From an uncultured Alphaproteobacteria bacterium (GTDB lineage Bacteria > Pseudomonadota > Alphaproteobacteria > HIMB59 > GCA-002718135), in NCBI GenBank assembly GCA_902535885.1, contig CACAVG010000005.1:1-32041 (forward strand): 32,041 nt of DNA, in the 5' to 3' direction. The position numbers and the translations under genes were made by a program. A model generated the notes under the pieces. It saw only the letters and a program-made list of their open reading frames with translations. It did not search any database and had not been told where the DNA came from. Below are positions 15,917-24,687 of the stretch, one piece after another; position 1 is the stretch's first letter; the number at the start of each line of letters is the position of its first letter.

Positions 15917-16666
15917 ATGGCTTTAGACTTTAATCAACGATCTTATACTAAATCAGTAGATCAGGCGGCAATTGATGAAGGCTTAAGAGCGTATATGCTT
16001 AAAGTCTACAATTATATGACTACAGGTTTAGTTCTTACTGGTTTCATTGCATATTTTTTTGGAAAAGCATCAGTTGAGGCTTACTTACCACAAGGTGTTG
16101 TTTTAACCCCCCTTGGTAACACGCTTTTTAACTCTGGACTAGCATGGGTTATAATGCTCGCACCTCTTGGTTTTGTTTTTTATTTAAGTGCAAGAATTAA
16201 TAAAATGTCATCTTCTTCAGCTCAAATAACATTTTGGATTTTTTCTTCTGTAATGGGTTTGTCAATGGCATCGATATTCATTCAATTTACAGGAGAGTCA
16301 ATTGCAAGAGTATTTTTTATAACTGCTGGAACTTTTGGTGCAATGAGTCTTTATGGATATACAACCAAAAGAGATTTAACTAAACTTGGTGGCTTCCTAT
16401 TTATGGGCCTAATCGGTGTGATTATAGCAAGTGTAGTAAACATATTTTTCCAATCAGGGCTTATGGCTTTTCTAATTTCAGTTATTGGTGTATTAGTTTT
16501 TGTAGGCTTGACTGCATATGATACACAAAATATTAAAAATATGTATTACGGTGGTGATAGTGAAGAAATAGGATCAAAAAAAGCATTGATGGGTGCATTA
16601 AAATTGTACTTGGACTTCATCAATCTATTCATTTTATTGCTACAATTATTTGGTCAAAGAAGATAA
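15917..16666 (+). CDS. Bax inhibitor-1 / YccA-family membrane protein
   Basis: The 249-residue protein has an N-terminal soluble stretch (to about 28), then seven hydrophobic helices. Conserved marks are LRAYMLKVYNYMTTGL before helix 1, the G-x-x-S-L-Y-G-Y-T-T-K-R-D-L segment (about 143-156), AYDTQNIK after helix 6, and the C-terminal LYLDFINLFILLLQLFGQRR. Family members act as calcium or proton leak channels or as modulators of the FtsH protease. Which applies here cannot be read from the sequence. It has one of the two strong ribosome sites in the window and its own terminator. Confidence 0.94.
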   Translation: MALDFNQRSYTKSVDQAAIDEGLRAYMLKVYNYMTTGLVLTGFIAYFFGKASVEAYLPQGVVLTPLGNTLFNSGLAWVIMLAPLGFVFYLSARINKMSSSSAQITFWIFSSVMGLSMASIFIQFTGESIARVFFITAGTFGAMSLYGYTTKRDLTKLGGFLFMGLIGVIIASVVNIFFQSGLMAFLISVIGVLVFVGLTAYDTQNIKNMYYGGDSEEIGSKKALMGALKLYLDFINLFILLLQLFGQRR

Positions 16667-16697
16667 TTCTTTTAAAAAGCAAATATCTTTTTATTAT

Positions 16698-16726
16698 ACC
16701 CAGTCTTTTAAAGGCTGGGTTTTTTT
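16698..16726 (+). terminator. Intrinsic terminator directly before the first TPR-glycosyltransferase gene
   Basis: ACCCAGTCTTT (16698-16708) and AAGGCTGGGT (16711-16720) pair as an imperfect stem of about ten base pairs, followed by a run of T to 16726. The ATG of the next gene is the very next base (16727). Confidence 0.85.
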
Positions 16727-18532
16727 ATGTCTAACTTAGAAAATAAACTTAAAAAAATTATTGATACGTTCAACAATATAAATAAAGAAATAGCTTTCAA
16801 AGATATTAAAAAATTATCTGAAAAATATAATAAAAACATAAACGTTCAAAATGTTTTGTTTCAGGTAGCAAAGAAAGTAGGTGACATAGATACATCAATA
16901 AATGCTTTAAAAAAAATTGTCTTTATTGAAAATAATAACATTGCGTACCTTTCTCAACTATATAAATTACTTTTGAAAAAAGGTTTGTTTGATGAGGCGT
17001 TAGAAAAAATTAATTATATACTTAAGCTAGATAGTAAAAATTATGATGCTTTACGTGACAAGTCTTATATTCATTTATTACAGAATAATTATAACAGTGC
17101 AAAGGAACACATTGAAAATATTCCAAATTTAAAAGATGATGATTACTTTGGATATAATATTAAAGGGCTAATTTATCTTAAAAATAATTATTTTAAGGAA
17201 GCAAAAAGTTTCTTTAGTAAAGCTATACAGATAAATAGTCTCTACATAGATAGTTACAATAATTTAGGTTCTTGTTTACTTGAATTAGAGAAACTTGAAG
17301 AAGCAAAAAAAATATTTAATCTTGCCTATAATATTGATAAAAAAAGTGTCTCAACTCTAATGAATTTAGGTAATATTCTAAGTCTACAAGATGATATTTC
17401 AGGGGCATTAAAATATTATAATGAAGCTCTAAATTTAGATCCAAAAAATCAAGAAATTTTATCTAATTTAGCTATTTGCCATTGCAGAGAAGGTAACGAA
17501 AAAGAGGCAAAAATATTTTATGATAAAGCATTAAAAATAAATCCTTATGATTATAAATTAATGTATGCTTTTTGCACGTTACAATTAAAATTGAATAATT
17601 TTGATGGGGCTTGGAAATTATTTGACTCAAGATTATTAATTGAAAAAAATCAGAATAAATTAAAAAATTTTGATCTAGTCAAAGACAATTTATTTAATAA
17701 TTTAAAAATTAATCCAGATGATAAGTTGCTCATATTAAGAGAACAGGGAATAGGAGAAGAAATCTTATTTAGTTCAATATACCCTGAAATCATAGATAGA
17801 TTTGATGATCTTAAAATAGAAGCTGACAAAAGATTGGTATCTATATTTAATCGATCTTTTGGAAAAAAAATATTTGTAGAAGATGGATATTACTCCAAAA
17901 ATTTATCAATGTATGATTTTGATAAAGTAGCATATGCCGGAAGTTTGATTAAGTTTTATAGAAGAAATAAAATTGATTTTGATTATAAAGATTATTTAAA
18001 TGCTAGAAAAGATATTGTATCTGTCTACAAAGAAAAACTAAATAATTATAAAAAAAAGTTAAAGATAGGTATATCCTGGAAAAGTGTAGTAAACATTTAT
18101 GGCAGTTTAAAGTCGTTATCAATTAAAGATTTTGAACCTTTGTTTACTAATGACAGATTAATTATAAATTTACAATATGGTAATATAGAGTCAGATAAAA
18201 AATATATTTTAAGTCAAAATAAACATTTTGAGATATTTGATGATTTAGACTTATTTAATGATATTGAATCATGTATGGGTTTACTTAAAAACTTAGATTT
18301 ATTTATAACTGTTAGTAATTCAACAGCACACTTTGCAGGAGGTCTTGGAATACCAACAATTCTAATATGTCCAAAGAAATCATCAACTTATTATTATTGG
18401 GATACTAATAGTAGCTCATCAATATGGTATAAGAATATTAAAGTTTTAGGAATTAAAAAATCGATTAGTAAAACGATTGAAGATATAAATAATATTTTAG
18501 ATAAAAATAATGAATTTAAATTTTCAAATTAA
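16727..18532 (+). CDS. TPR-repeat glycosyltransferase (copy 1)
   Basis: The 601-residue protein has two parts. Residues about 60-290 are tandem tetratricopeptide repeats, seen as repeated N-x-LG and A-x-x-x-[FY]-x-K-A-L-x-[IL]-[ND]-P patterns. Residues about 290-595 resemble the GT-B domain that follows TPRs in many alphaproteobacterial proteins: a GAWKLFDSRL linker, LREQGIGEEILFSS, GISWKS, LQYGNIES, and a donor-site-like VSNSTAHFAGGLGIP (about 532-546) then an SIWYKNIKVL ending. Such proteins are assigned to protein or surface glycosylation; neither sugar nor acceptor can be read. The ATG directly follows a terminator and has no Shine-Dalgarno. Confidence 0.82.
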   Translation: MSNLENKLKKIIDTFNNINKEIAFKDIKKLSEKYNKNINVQNVLFQVAKKVGDIDTSINALKKIVFIENNNIAYLSQLYKLLLKKGLFDEALEKINYILKLDSKNYDALRDKSYIHLLQNNYNSAKEHIENIPNLKDDDYFGYNIKGLIYLKNNYFKEAKSFFSKAIQINSLYIDSYNNLGSCLLELEKLEEAKKIFNLAYNIDKKSVSTLMNLGNILSLQDDISGALKYYNEALNLDPKNQEILSNLAICHCREGNEKEAKIFYDKALKINPYDYKLMYAFCTLQLKLNNFDGAWKLFDSRLLIEKNQNKLKNFDLVKDNLFNNLKINPDDKLLILREQGIGEEILFSSIYPEIIDRFDDLKIEADKRLVSIFNRSFGKKIFVEDGYYSKNLSMYDFDKVAYAGSLIKFYRRNKIDFDYKDYLNARKDIVSVYKEKLNNYKKKLKIGISWKSVVNIYGSLKSLSIKDFEPLFTNDRLIINLQYGNIESDKKYILSQNKHFEIFDDLDLFNDIESCMGLLKNLDLFITVSNSTAHFAGGLGIPTILICPKKSSTYYYWDTNSSSSIWYKNIKVLGIKKSISKTIEDINNILDKNNEFKFSN

Positions 18533-20297
18533 TTATATCCTGAAAAAATTTGAAACTGGTAACAAGTTAGAAAGTTACAAAGAATTACAAAAAATTTTCA
18601 AAAAAAATAAAGATAATAATTTATTACGATACAACTTAGCTGTTATACAACAAAAACTAAACCTAAATGATGAAGCAAGAACAAATTATAATTATTTAAT
18701 TAAATTTGAAAATAACTTAAAAGCTATGATTAATCTATATAATATAGATATTGTGGAAGCAAAATATTACGAAGCACTAAATACAATAAACAAAATTTTA
18801 AAATTAGAGCAAATAGAAAATGTTCATAAAGACAAAGCCTTTATTTTTTTTAAACTAAATAGAATAGAAGATGCTAAAAAAATTTGTATCTTCTACTTAA
18901 AAAAAGACAATAAAGATTTAACTTCGTTAAATATTATTGGTCAGTGCTTCTTTAGTGAAAAAAATTATTCAGAGGCGATAAAAGTATTTGAAGATATATT
19001 ACTAATAAACAATAAAAATCTTTCAGCATTGAATTCATTAGGGCGAATATATCAAGAGAAAAGAGATCTTCTTAAAGCAGAAAAATATTTTTTAAAAGCT
19101 TTAGAAATAAATGATTCATCTTTTTATATATTAAACAATATTGCAGGACTTTATAGGGAGAAATTAAATTACAATAAAGCAATTAGTTACTATAAAAAAG
19201 CACTCTTAATAAACCCAAACAACCCATATATTTATAATAATTTATCAAAAATTTATTTTGATTTAGATGATCATGAAAAAGCAATAAAAAACAGCATTAA
19301 AGCATTAAATATTAAATCAGACGATGGCGATATTCAAAAAACAATTTCATTTATTTATTTAAAAGATCATAATTTCCAAAAAGGTTGGGAATATTTTGAT
19401 GGAAGATTAGATTTAGATGATTTTAAAGAAAAAAATGACTATGTCAGAAAGTTAAATAGTAAAATATTTAGATCGAATAAATTAAAAAATAAACAAGATA
19501 AATTTTTAGTAGTCCGAGAACAAGGTGTTGGTGATGAGATTCTTTATAGTTCTATGTATGATGAATTTTTAAATGATATTGAAAATACAAGGATTGAATG
19601 TGATTCTCGTTTATTAAATCTATTTAAAAGATCATTTTCAAAACATAGTGAAAAATTTATTGAAATAGGGTCGATAACAAACGATGATCAAAAATTTAAT
19701 CAAATTGATAAAGTTATTTATGCAGGAAGTTTAGGAAGGTATTACCGAAAGGATATTAAGAGTTTTCAAAAGGATGCATTTTTAAAAATAGATAAAAAAA
19801 ATTTTGAAGATATAAAAAGCAGATTATCAATTTACAAAAAAAAGTACAAAATAGGATTATCATGGAAGAGTTTTAATAATAGATTTGCAACTGATAAATC
19901 TCTAGATTTGGATGATCTTAGTAATATTTTCAAACTTAATAATTGTGATATCTTTAATTTACAATACGGTAATGTTTTAGATGAAATTAATAATTTTAAT
20001 AATAAATCAATTAATAAACTTATAAATTTAGAATGGCTTGACTTATATAATGATTTTGAAAGTATTGCTTCACTACTAAAGTCACTAGATATTTTTGTTA
20101 CAATTAGTAATAGTACCGCTCATCTTGCTGGATCAATAGGTGTAAAAACAATTTTAATTAAGCCTGAGAATTATGCTATCTTTCATTACTGGAATCAAAA
20201 AATAAACAAAACACCATGGTATTCATCTATAGAGCTTATAAATAAAAATGATTTTTTGAAAAACTCCTTTGATTTACGCAATTATTTAAAATTATGA
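18510..20297 (+). CDS. TPR-repeat glycosyltransferase (copy 2)
   Basis: Tandem paralogue of the preceding gene (595 residues), starting 23 bp inside it. TPR repeats span about 35-285, with clear units such as NNIAGLYREKLNYNKAISYY and NPYIYNNLSKIYFDL. The GT-B-like part repeats each landmark in order: GWEYFDGRL, VREQGVGDEILYSS, IGLSWKS, LQYGNVLDE and ISNSTAHLAGSIGV (about 532-545). Both copies keep the putative donor-binding region, so neither looks like a relic. Their divergence suggests that the duplication is old and that the roles differ (inference). The 3' end overlaps the convergent GT8-like gene by 6 bp. Confidence 0.82.
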   Translation: MNLNFQINYILKKFETGNKLESYKELQKIFKKNKDNNLLRYNLAVIQQKLNLNDEARTNYNYLIKFENNLKAMINLYNIDIVEAKYYEALNTINKILKLEQIENVHKDKAFIFFKLNRIEDAKKICIFYLKKDNKDLTSLNIIGQCFFSEKNYSEAIKVFEDILLINNKNLSALNSLGRIYQEKRDLLKAEKYFLKALEINDSSFYILNNIAGLYREKLNYNKAISYYKKALLINPNNPYIYNNLSKIYFDLDDHEKAIKNSIKALNIKSDDGDIQKTISFIYLKDHNFQKGWEYFDGRLDLDDFKEKNDYVRKLNSKIFRSNKLKNKQDKFLVVREQGVGDEILYSSMYDEFLNDIENTRIECDSRLLNLFKRSFSKHSEKFIEIGSITNDDQKFNQIDKVIYAGSLGRYYRKDIKSFQKDAFLKIDKKNFEDIKSRLSIYKKKYKIGLSWKSFNNRFATDKSLDLDDLSNIFKLNNCDIFNLQYGNVLDEINNFNNKSINKLINLEWLDLYNDFESIASLLKSLDIFVTISNSTAHLAGSIGVKTILIKPENYAIFHYWNQKINKTPWYSSIELINKNDFLKNSFDLRNYLKL

Positions 20298-20987
20298 TTT
20301 GAATTTGTTAGAAAGATATTCATCTCTTTCCATAAGCCAATCTTTAGCAAATTCAACATCTTGCCACTCAGAAAACCATGGTCCACCACGCGTATAGTGA
20401 ACAGCATATGGTTTGTTATTATTGTGACTAGATGTCCAGCCCTCTAACCAATTCCATCTTTCATCTAGTGAACCAATTTCATTATCATTACACCATTTAA
20501 ATTGATGTAGATAAGCTCCTGTTTCATTATTTACTTTTTCAACAGTAAGATTTTTAGTACTTGGGTGAGAACAGTTGTATAGAATAAAACTAGACCAATT
20601 TTTTCTTGGGTATATAGTTTGTTTTTGTCCGTCCATCTTATGTTTTTCTTTAGGAGTATAATCATGTTGCACACAATATACAGCTTTTGATTCATCCAAA
20701 TTATTTAATAATTTAGAAACATCATCTAAAAAAATAAAATCACAATCACAAAAAACTGCCCAACCTTGATAATTCATAAGTTTAGGAACTAAAAATCTGG
20801 AATAGGTGAATTGTGTAGAAGCTAATGGATCAACATTTCTAGTATATAAGTTTTTAGCTATAAGTTCGTCTAGTTTTAAAGAAACAACACTCACATCAAT
20901 ACTGGAGCGTTTTAAAAGTGAATGTTTGCAAACTCTATAAGCAATATCTTCTTTAGAATCATATCCTATAAAGAAATGTAGTTTCAT
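20292..20987 (-). CDS. GT8-like glycosyltransferase (DxD-type GT-A fold)
   Basis: The 231-residue protein begins with MKLHFFIGYDSKEDIAYRVCKHSLL, the opening of many GT-A glycosyltransferases that act as stress-type or surface-glycan enzymes. It has the metal-binding CDCDFIFLDD (DxD, about 80-89) and a late AVHYTRGGPWF segment, where histidine-bearing G-G-P-W is the usual end of the fold. The sugar and acceptor are not evident. It lies one base downstream of hemY on the same strand, so it is probably the last gene of the Mic60-hemY operon. Confidence 0.8.
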   Translation of the reverse strand: MKLHFFIGYDSKEDIAYRVCKHSLLKRSSIDVSVVSLKLDELIAKNLYTRNVDPLASTQFTYSRFLVPKLMNYQGWAVFCDCDFIFLDDVSKLLNNLDESKAVYCVQHDYTPKEKHKMDGQKQTIYPRKNWSSFILYNCSHPSTKNLTVEKVNNETGAYLHQFKWCNDNEIGSLDERWNWLEGWTSSHNNNKPYAVHYTRGGPWFSEWQDVEFAKDWLMERDEYLSNKFKS

Positions 20988-20988
20988 A

Positions 20989-22290
20989 TTAATTATTATT
21001 TTGTCTTAGCATTTTATGAGTTGTCCAAACAAGAGAATTATAATTTCCAGAATTAGATAAAGCGCTCCATTCATCTTGAGTTTGATTTGAAATTCTACAA
21101 ATCCATGTATCTTCGATACTAGCATTCTCAGCTCTCATGATCCAAGCATCACTTTTCTGTTTATCATTATTTTCTCCAAGTTCTATATCTGACATAAAAT
21201 AACAAATTTCTTTTGATGGATTAGCTCCTATCATACCTGATATATTTTTTCTAGCAACATCCCAGTTAGAATTTTTTATAGCAAAATAAATTAAAAGTTT
21301 TTTGGATTCTTCTTCGTTTGCATTATTGTTAATTATTTCATTTATAAATTTTATCTCGGTAAGATCATTATCATTAAGTATTTTTATTATAATCGAACGA
21401 AGCAGAGAGCTTGGATTTAAAATCCAATATTTCTTGATTAATTTTTTAAGGTTTCTTTTATCGTTTAAACCAGCAATAATTTCTAGATGAAGCTTTACAT
21501 ATGGAGGAAAATTTTTTTTCAAATCTAATGCTTTCAAAATATTTTTTAATGAATCCTTAATATCGCTATCATATTTTATTTTAGCTATTTCATAAAATCC
21601 TACTGATTTATTTTCATTTAAATCATTTTTACTTATTATTTTATGCGAAAAAGCTTTATCTGATAATAAAACTATTTGATTCCAGTTTTTTGTTTTTGCA
21701 GCAATAAATATTAGTGTATCATAAAGTTTTTCAATATTTGGATTAATTGAAAATAATTTTTCTCCATATAAGAAGGCATGATGATAATCTTGATTTCTTA
21801 AATTTTGTTCCATTAAACCTCTATATCCAAGTGTTTCAGTTTTTTTTGATTTAATCATATCTTCATAAACATTACTTAATTCTGGAAATTTTTTTTCAAT
21901 CTTTAAAACTTCAGCTTTTAGTAACAGAGATAATGATGGATCATCTTTGAGATAACTAACCATTTTTTTATGTGATTTTAAGGCTGTTTTGTTATCTTTG
22001 TTTGCAACAGCTATCATTGCGTCGACAAAGTGTAAGTAACCTTTTTCAATTTTATTATATTTATTTTTTAAGAAATATTTACCGAGTGAAAGTCTTGATC
22101 GGAAAAATAAATAAAACACCAAATATAATAGAAAAATAAAAGATATAAAAACAACAGAAAGTAAATTTGAAGAAAAAGAATATTTTAAATTTCCTATATC
22201 TAAGGATATAATAAATGGATTGGTAAAAATAAAAGTAAGTGCTATGATTAATATCAAAAACTGCAATACAAAAATTGATAATCTATACAT
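20989..22290 (-). CDS. hemY: HemY-like membrane TPR protein
   Basis: The 433-residue protein has two N-terminal membrane helices (about 3-25 and 44-67) joined by a short loop with NPFIISLDIGN, as in the HemY N-terminal domain (PF07219). A long helical TPR-like region follows. HemY proteins of proteobacteria are not the protoporphyrinogen oxidase of Bacillus that shares the name; their role near haem-synthesis genes is unsettled. The ATG overlaps the end of the upstream Mic60-like gene by 8 bp. The pair Mic60-HemY, divergent from tsaD, is a recognised alphaproteobacterial arrangement. Confidence 0.85.
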   Translation of the reverse strand: MYRLSIFVLQFLILIIALTFIFTNPFIISLDIGNLKYSFSSNLLSVVFISFIFLLYLVFYLFFRSRLSLGKYFLKNKYNKIEKGYLHFVDAMIAVANKDNKTALKSHKKMVSYLKDDPSLSLLLKAEVLKIEKKFPELSNVYEDMIKSKKTETLGYRGLMEQNLRNQDYHHAFLYGEKLFSINPNIEKLYDTLIFIAAKTKNWNQIVLLSDKAFSHKIISKNDLNENKSVGFYEIAKIKYDSDIKDSLKNILKALDLKKNFPPYVKLHLEIIAGLNDKRNLKKLIKKYWILNPSSLLRSIIIKILNDNDLTEIKFINEIINNNANEEESKKLLIYFAIKNSNWDVARKNISGMIGANPSKEICYFMSDIELGENNDKQKSDAWIMRAENASIEDTWICRISNQTQDEWSALSNSGNYNSLVWTTHKMLRQNNN

Positions 22291-23164
22291 TATTTAATTT
22301 TGATATTTCTGTTATAAAAGTATTATAGTTTTTCATTTCATTCAACGATACTTTAAAAAAAACATTATAATTTTCTATCTTACTTATAGTGTTATAAGCT
22401 TTAATTATGTTTCTATTTTTTATTAAAAATTTAGTTTCCTCTAATATTAAAATTTTTTCATCTGAAATAATATTTTCTGAAGATGGAGAAAGGTTTATGT
22501 AAGGTAAAAAAATTTTATTAAATAAGCTATTATTATTAACAATATTTTTCAAATATAAATTAACTTCTTCATTAAATTGATCTTCTAAAAATGAATGACC
22601 TTTGTATTTATTTCTTTTTAGAATTGATAATTTTTCCAAAATAGGTTTTTTATTATTTTTTAAAATTGTTTCAAGGTATTTAAGTTCCCTATCAAAATGC
22701 TTGTTATTTTCATATTTAATTTTTATTAACTCAACTATTTCATTGATAGATTGATTTACTAGTTCAGGATTATTATTAGACTGATCTTCAATATTTTTAT
22801 TTTTTATAGAAGAAATTTCATAACTTAGAGAATTGAAATTCTTGTTCAATAATTCTATACTTTCATTGATTGACGTCAAATCAACTTTTGATTCTTTATT
22901 TGAATTTTCTTTAATAAGTTTTTCTATATTTGTTAAAGCTGTTTTTGTTTCTAATATTTCTTTAGATATATTTTTTATAAATTTAGAATTTTCATTAATA
23001 CCTTCCCTAAGTTCATTTTCTAGTTCAATCTGAAGTTTTGATACTTCATCTTCTTTTTGATAATTCGTATAGAGAAGATAAATTAAGAAAAAAACACATA
23101 ATAAAAGAATAAAACTTAAAGAAAATTTAGAGAAAATATAAAAACTATCAAAAACTTTTTTCAT
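22283..23164 (-). CDS. Mic60/mitofilin-like inner-membrane protein
   Basis: The 293-residue protein has a short cytoplasmic N-terminus, one membrane helix (about 12-34), a charged coiled-coil-like stretch (about 38-125) and a helical C-terminal region (about 190-293). Alphaproteobacterial mitofilin homologues (COG4223) have this architecture, lie directly upstream of hemY, and are considered ancestors of the mitochondrial cristae organiser Mic60. Sequence conservation is weak, so the call leans on architecture and position. It is shorter than typical alphaproteobacterial Mic60 (about 400 or more residues), having lost coiled-coil length. hemC and hemD, usually upstream, are absent here: the divergent tsaD comes next. 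Confidence 0.7.
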   Translation of the reverse strand: MKKVFDSFYIFSKFSLSFILLLCVFFLIYLLYTNYQKEDEVSKLQIELENELREGINENSKFIKNISKEILETKTALTNIEKLIKENSNKESKVDLTSINESIELLNKNFNSLSYEISSIKNKNIEDQSNNNPELVNQSINEIVELIKIKYENNKHFDRELKYLETILKNNKKPILEKLSILKRNKYKGHSFLEDQFNEEVNLYLKNIVNNNSLFNKIFLPYINLSPSSENIISDEKILILEETKFLIKNRNIIKAYNTISKIENYNVFFKVSLNEMKNYNTFITEISKLNNV

Positions 23165-23226
23165 GCCCTTTTTTTAGCATTATTAGTTTGTTGTTTAACA
23201 GTGTAAAATACTATACCAAAAAAAAT

Positions 23227-24225
23227 ATGCTTGTATTTGCTACAGAAACATCGTGCGACGAAACATCAATTTGTCTTATGGAAAACAGCTCTATTGTAGA
23301 ACATATTACTTTTTCTCAGGAAATTCATAAAATACATGGAGGTGTTGTTCCTGAGTTAGCTTCCAGGTCACATTTAGAAAAAATTCAAATTATGACAAAC
23401 GAATTGTTTGCTAGAAAAAATATAGATCCAAATGAAATAGATGTATTTTCAGCTACTTGTGGGCCAGGGCTTATAGGAAGTTTATTGGTTGGATCAACTT
23501 TTACAAAATCTTTAGCGATTTCTTTTCAAAAACCATTCATTCCAATAAATCATCTTGAAGGCCATATCCTTTCCACAAGTTTTAATAATGATATTAAATT
23601 CCCAAGTGTGGTCTTACTTTTAACAGGAGGACATACTCAAGTATACCTTATGAAGGATGAGTGCAATATTGAACTATTAGGGCAAAGTGTTGATGATGCA
23701 ATTGGAGAGGCTTTTGATAAAACTGCAAAATTAATAGGACTATCATATCCGGGTGGTGCTGAGATTGAAAGAGAGGCAATGAGAGGAGATGAAAATAGAT
23801 TTATTATACCAAAACCTTTAGCAAAAGAAAAAAATTTCAACTTTTCGTTTTCTGGGATTAAAACACATATAAATATTTTAACAAAAAAAAATAAAATTGA
23901 TAAAAAATTTATTCAAGATTTATCTGCTTCATTTCAAAAAAATATAACTGAAATATTGATAGAAAAATTAGATAGAGGATTAGAAAGATTAAATCATGAT
24001 AATATAAAAGTAAAATCAATATCTGTCGTTGGCGGAGTGTCAAATAATAAATTTATTCGAAAAAATTTAGAGAATTTTTTTTCTAAAAAAAATATTAAGA
24101 TTTACTATCCTTTAAAAGAAATGATGGGTGATAATGCAGCAATGATAGCTTGGGCATGTATAAAAAATTATGGTAAAATTAATAGTGATTTATTTTTTAA
24201 TCCAAAACCTAGATTAAGTGTTTAA
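23227..24225 (+). CDS. tsaD: tRNA N6-adenosine threonylcarbamoyltransferase TsaD
   Basis: Transfers the threonylcarbamoyl group from TC-AMP to A37 of ANN-decoding tRNAs, working with TsaB and TsaE. I start at ATG 23227 (332 residues), which gives MLVFATETSCDETS, the exact family opening; a TTG at 23188 would add 13 residues. Metal-binding HLEGH (about 111-115), the GGHTQVYL segment, SFSGIKT and the C-terminal GDNAAMIAWA are all present. It is divergent from the Mic60-like gene (62 bp between start codons) and followed after 54 bp by the EVE-domain gene. Confidence 0.97.
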   Translation: MLVFATETSCDETSICLMENSSIVEHITFSQEIHKIHGGVVPELASRSHLEKIQIMTNELFARKNIDPNEIDVFSATCGPGLIGSLLVGSTFTKSLAISFQKPFIPINHLEGHILSTSFNNDIKFPSVVLLLTGGHTQVYLMKDECNIELLGQSVDDAIGEAFDKTAKLIGLSYPGGAEIEREAMRGDENRFIIPKPLAKEKNFNFSFSGIKTHINILTKKNKIDKKFIQDLSASFQKNITEILIEKLDRGLERLNHDNIKVKSISVVGGVSNNKFIRKNLENFFSKKNIKIYYPLKEMMGDNAAMIAWACIKNYGKINSDLFFNPKPRLSV

Positions 24226-24279
24226 AGTATATTATAGAATTAAATTCATTGAAAAATATTTAAATAAAAGATTAAGATA

Positions 24280-24687
24280 ATGAAATACTGGTTGTTAAAA
24301 TCTGAACCTGATACGTGGTCTTGGGAAAATCAAGTAGATGAGGGTCCATCAATGTGGGATGGTGTAAGAAATTATCAAGCAAGAAATAATCTGATGAAGA
24401 TGAAGAAAAAAGACTTATGTTTTTTTTATCACTCGGTATCTGAAAAAAAAATTATTGGAATTGTGGAAGTAGTTAAAGAATTTTATCCTGACCCGACAGA
24501 TACAAGTGGTAAATTTGTTGTAGTTAATGTTAAAGCAAGAAATAAACTGAAAAGACCAGTTTCTCTTGAAGAAATAAAATCAGTAAATAAACTATCAGGA
24601 ATAGCACTTATAAAACAAAGTCGATTGTCGGTTATGCCTATATCAAAATCAGAGTGGATAGAGATATTGAAAATTTCTAGTAGCTAA
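24280..24687 (+). CDS. EVE-domain protein
   Basis: EVE domains are PUA-like modules that read modified bases in DNA or RNA. The 135-residue protein is a single EVE domain: MKYWLLKSEPDTWSWE at the start, WDGVRNYQARNNL (about 26-38), FYHSVSEKKIIGIVEV (about 49-64), and SRLSVMPISKSEWIEIL at the end. All conserved aromatic positions of the binding pocket seem kept. The stop overlaps the sulfotransferase start (TAATG at 24685). In related genomes it often lies near tsaD together with gpsA and a YCII gene, both missing here. Confidence 0.94.
   Translation: MKYWLLKSEPDTWSWENQVDEGPSMWDGVRNYQARNNLMKMKKKDLCFFYHSVSEKKIIGIVEVVKEFYPDPTDTSGKFVVVNVKARNKLKRPVSLEEIKSVNKLSGIALIKQSRLSVMPISKSEWIEILKISSS

Noticed and set aside
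23188-23226. Upstream TTG start of tsaD adding 13 residues
   Set aside because: The family opens with hydrophobic residues directly before ETSCDET; the ATG at 23227 gives exactly that, and the extension would run into the short divergent promoter region.
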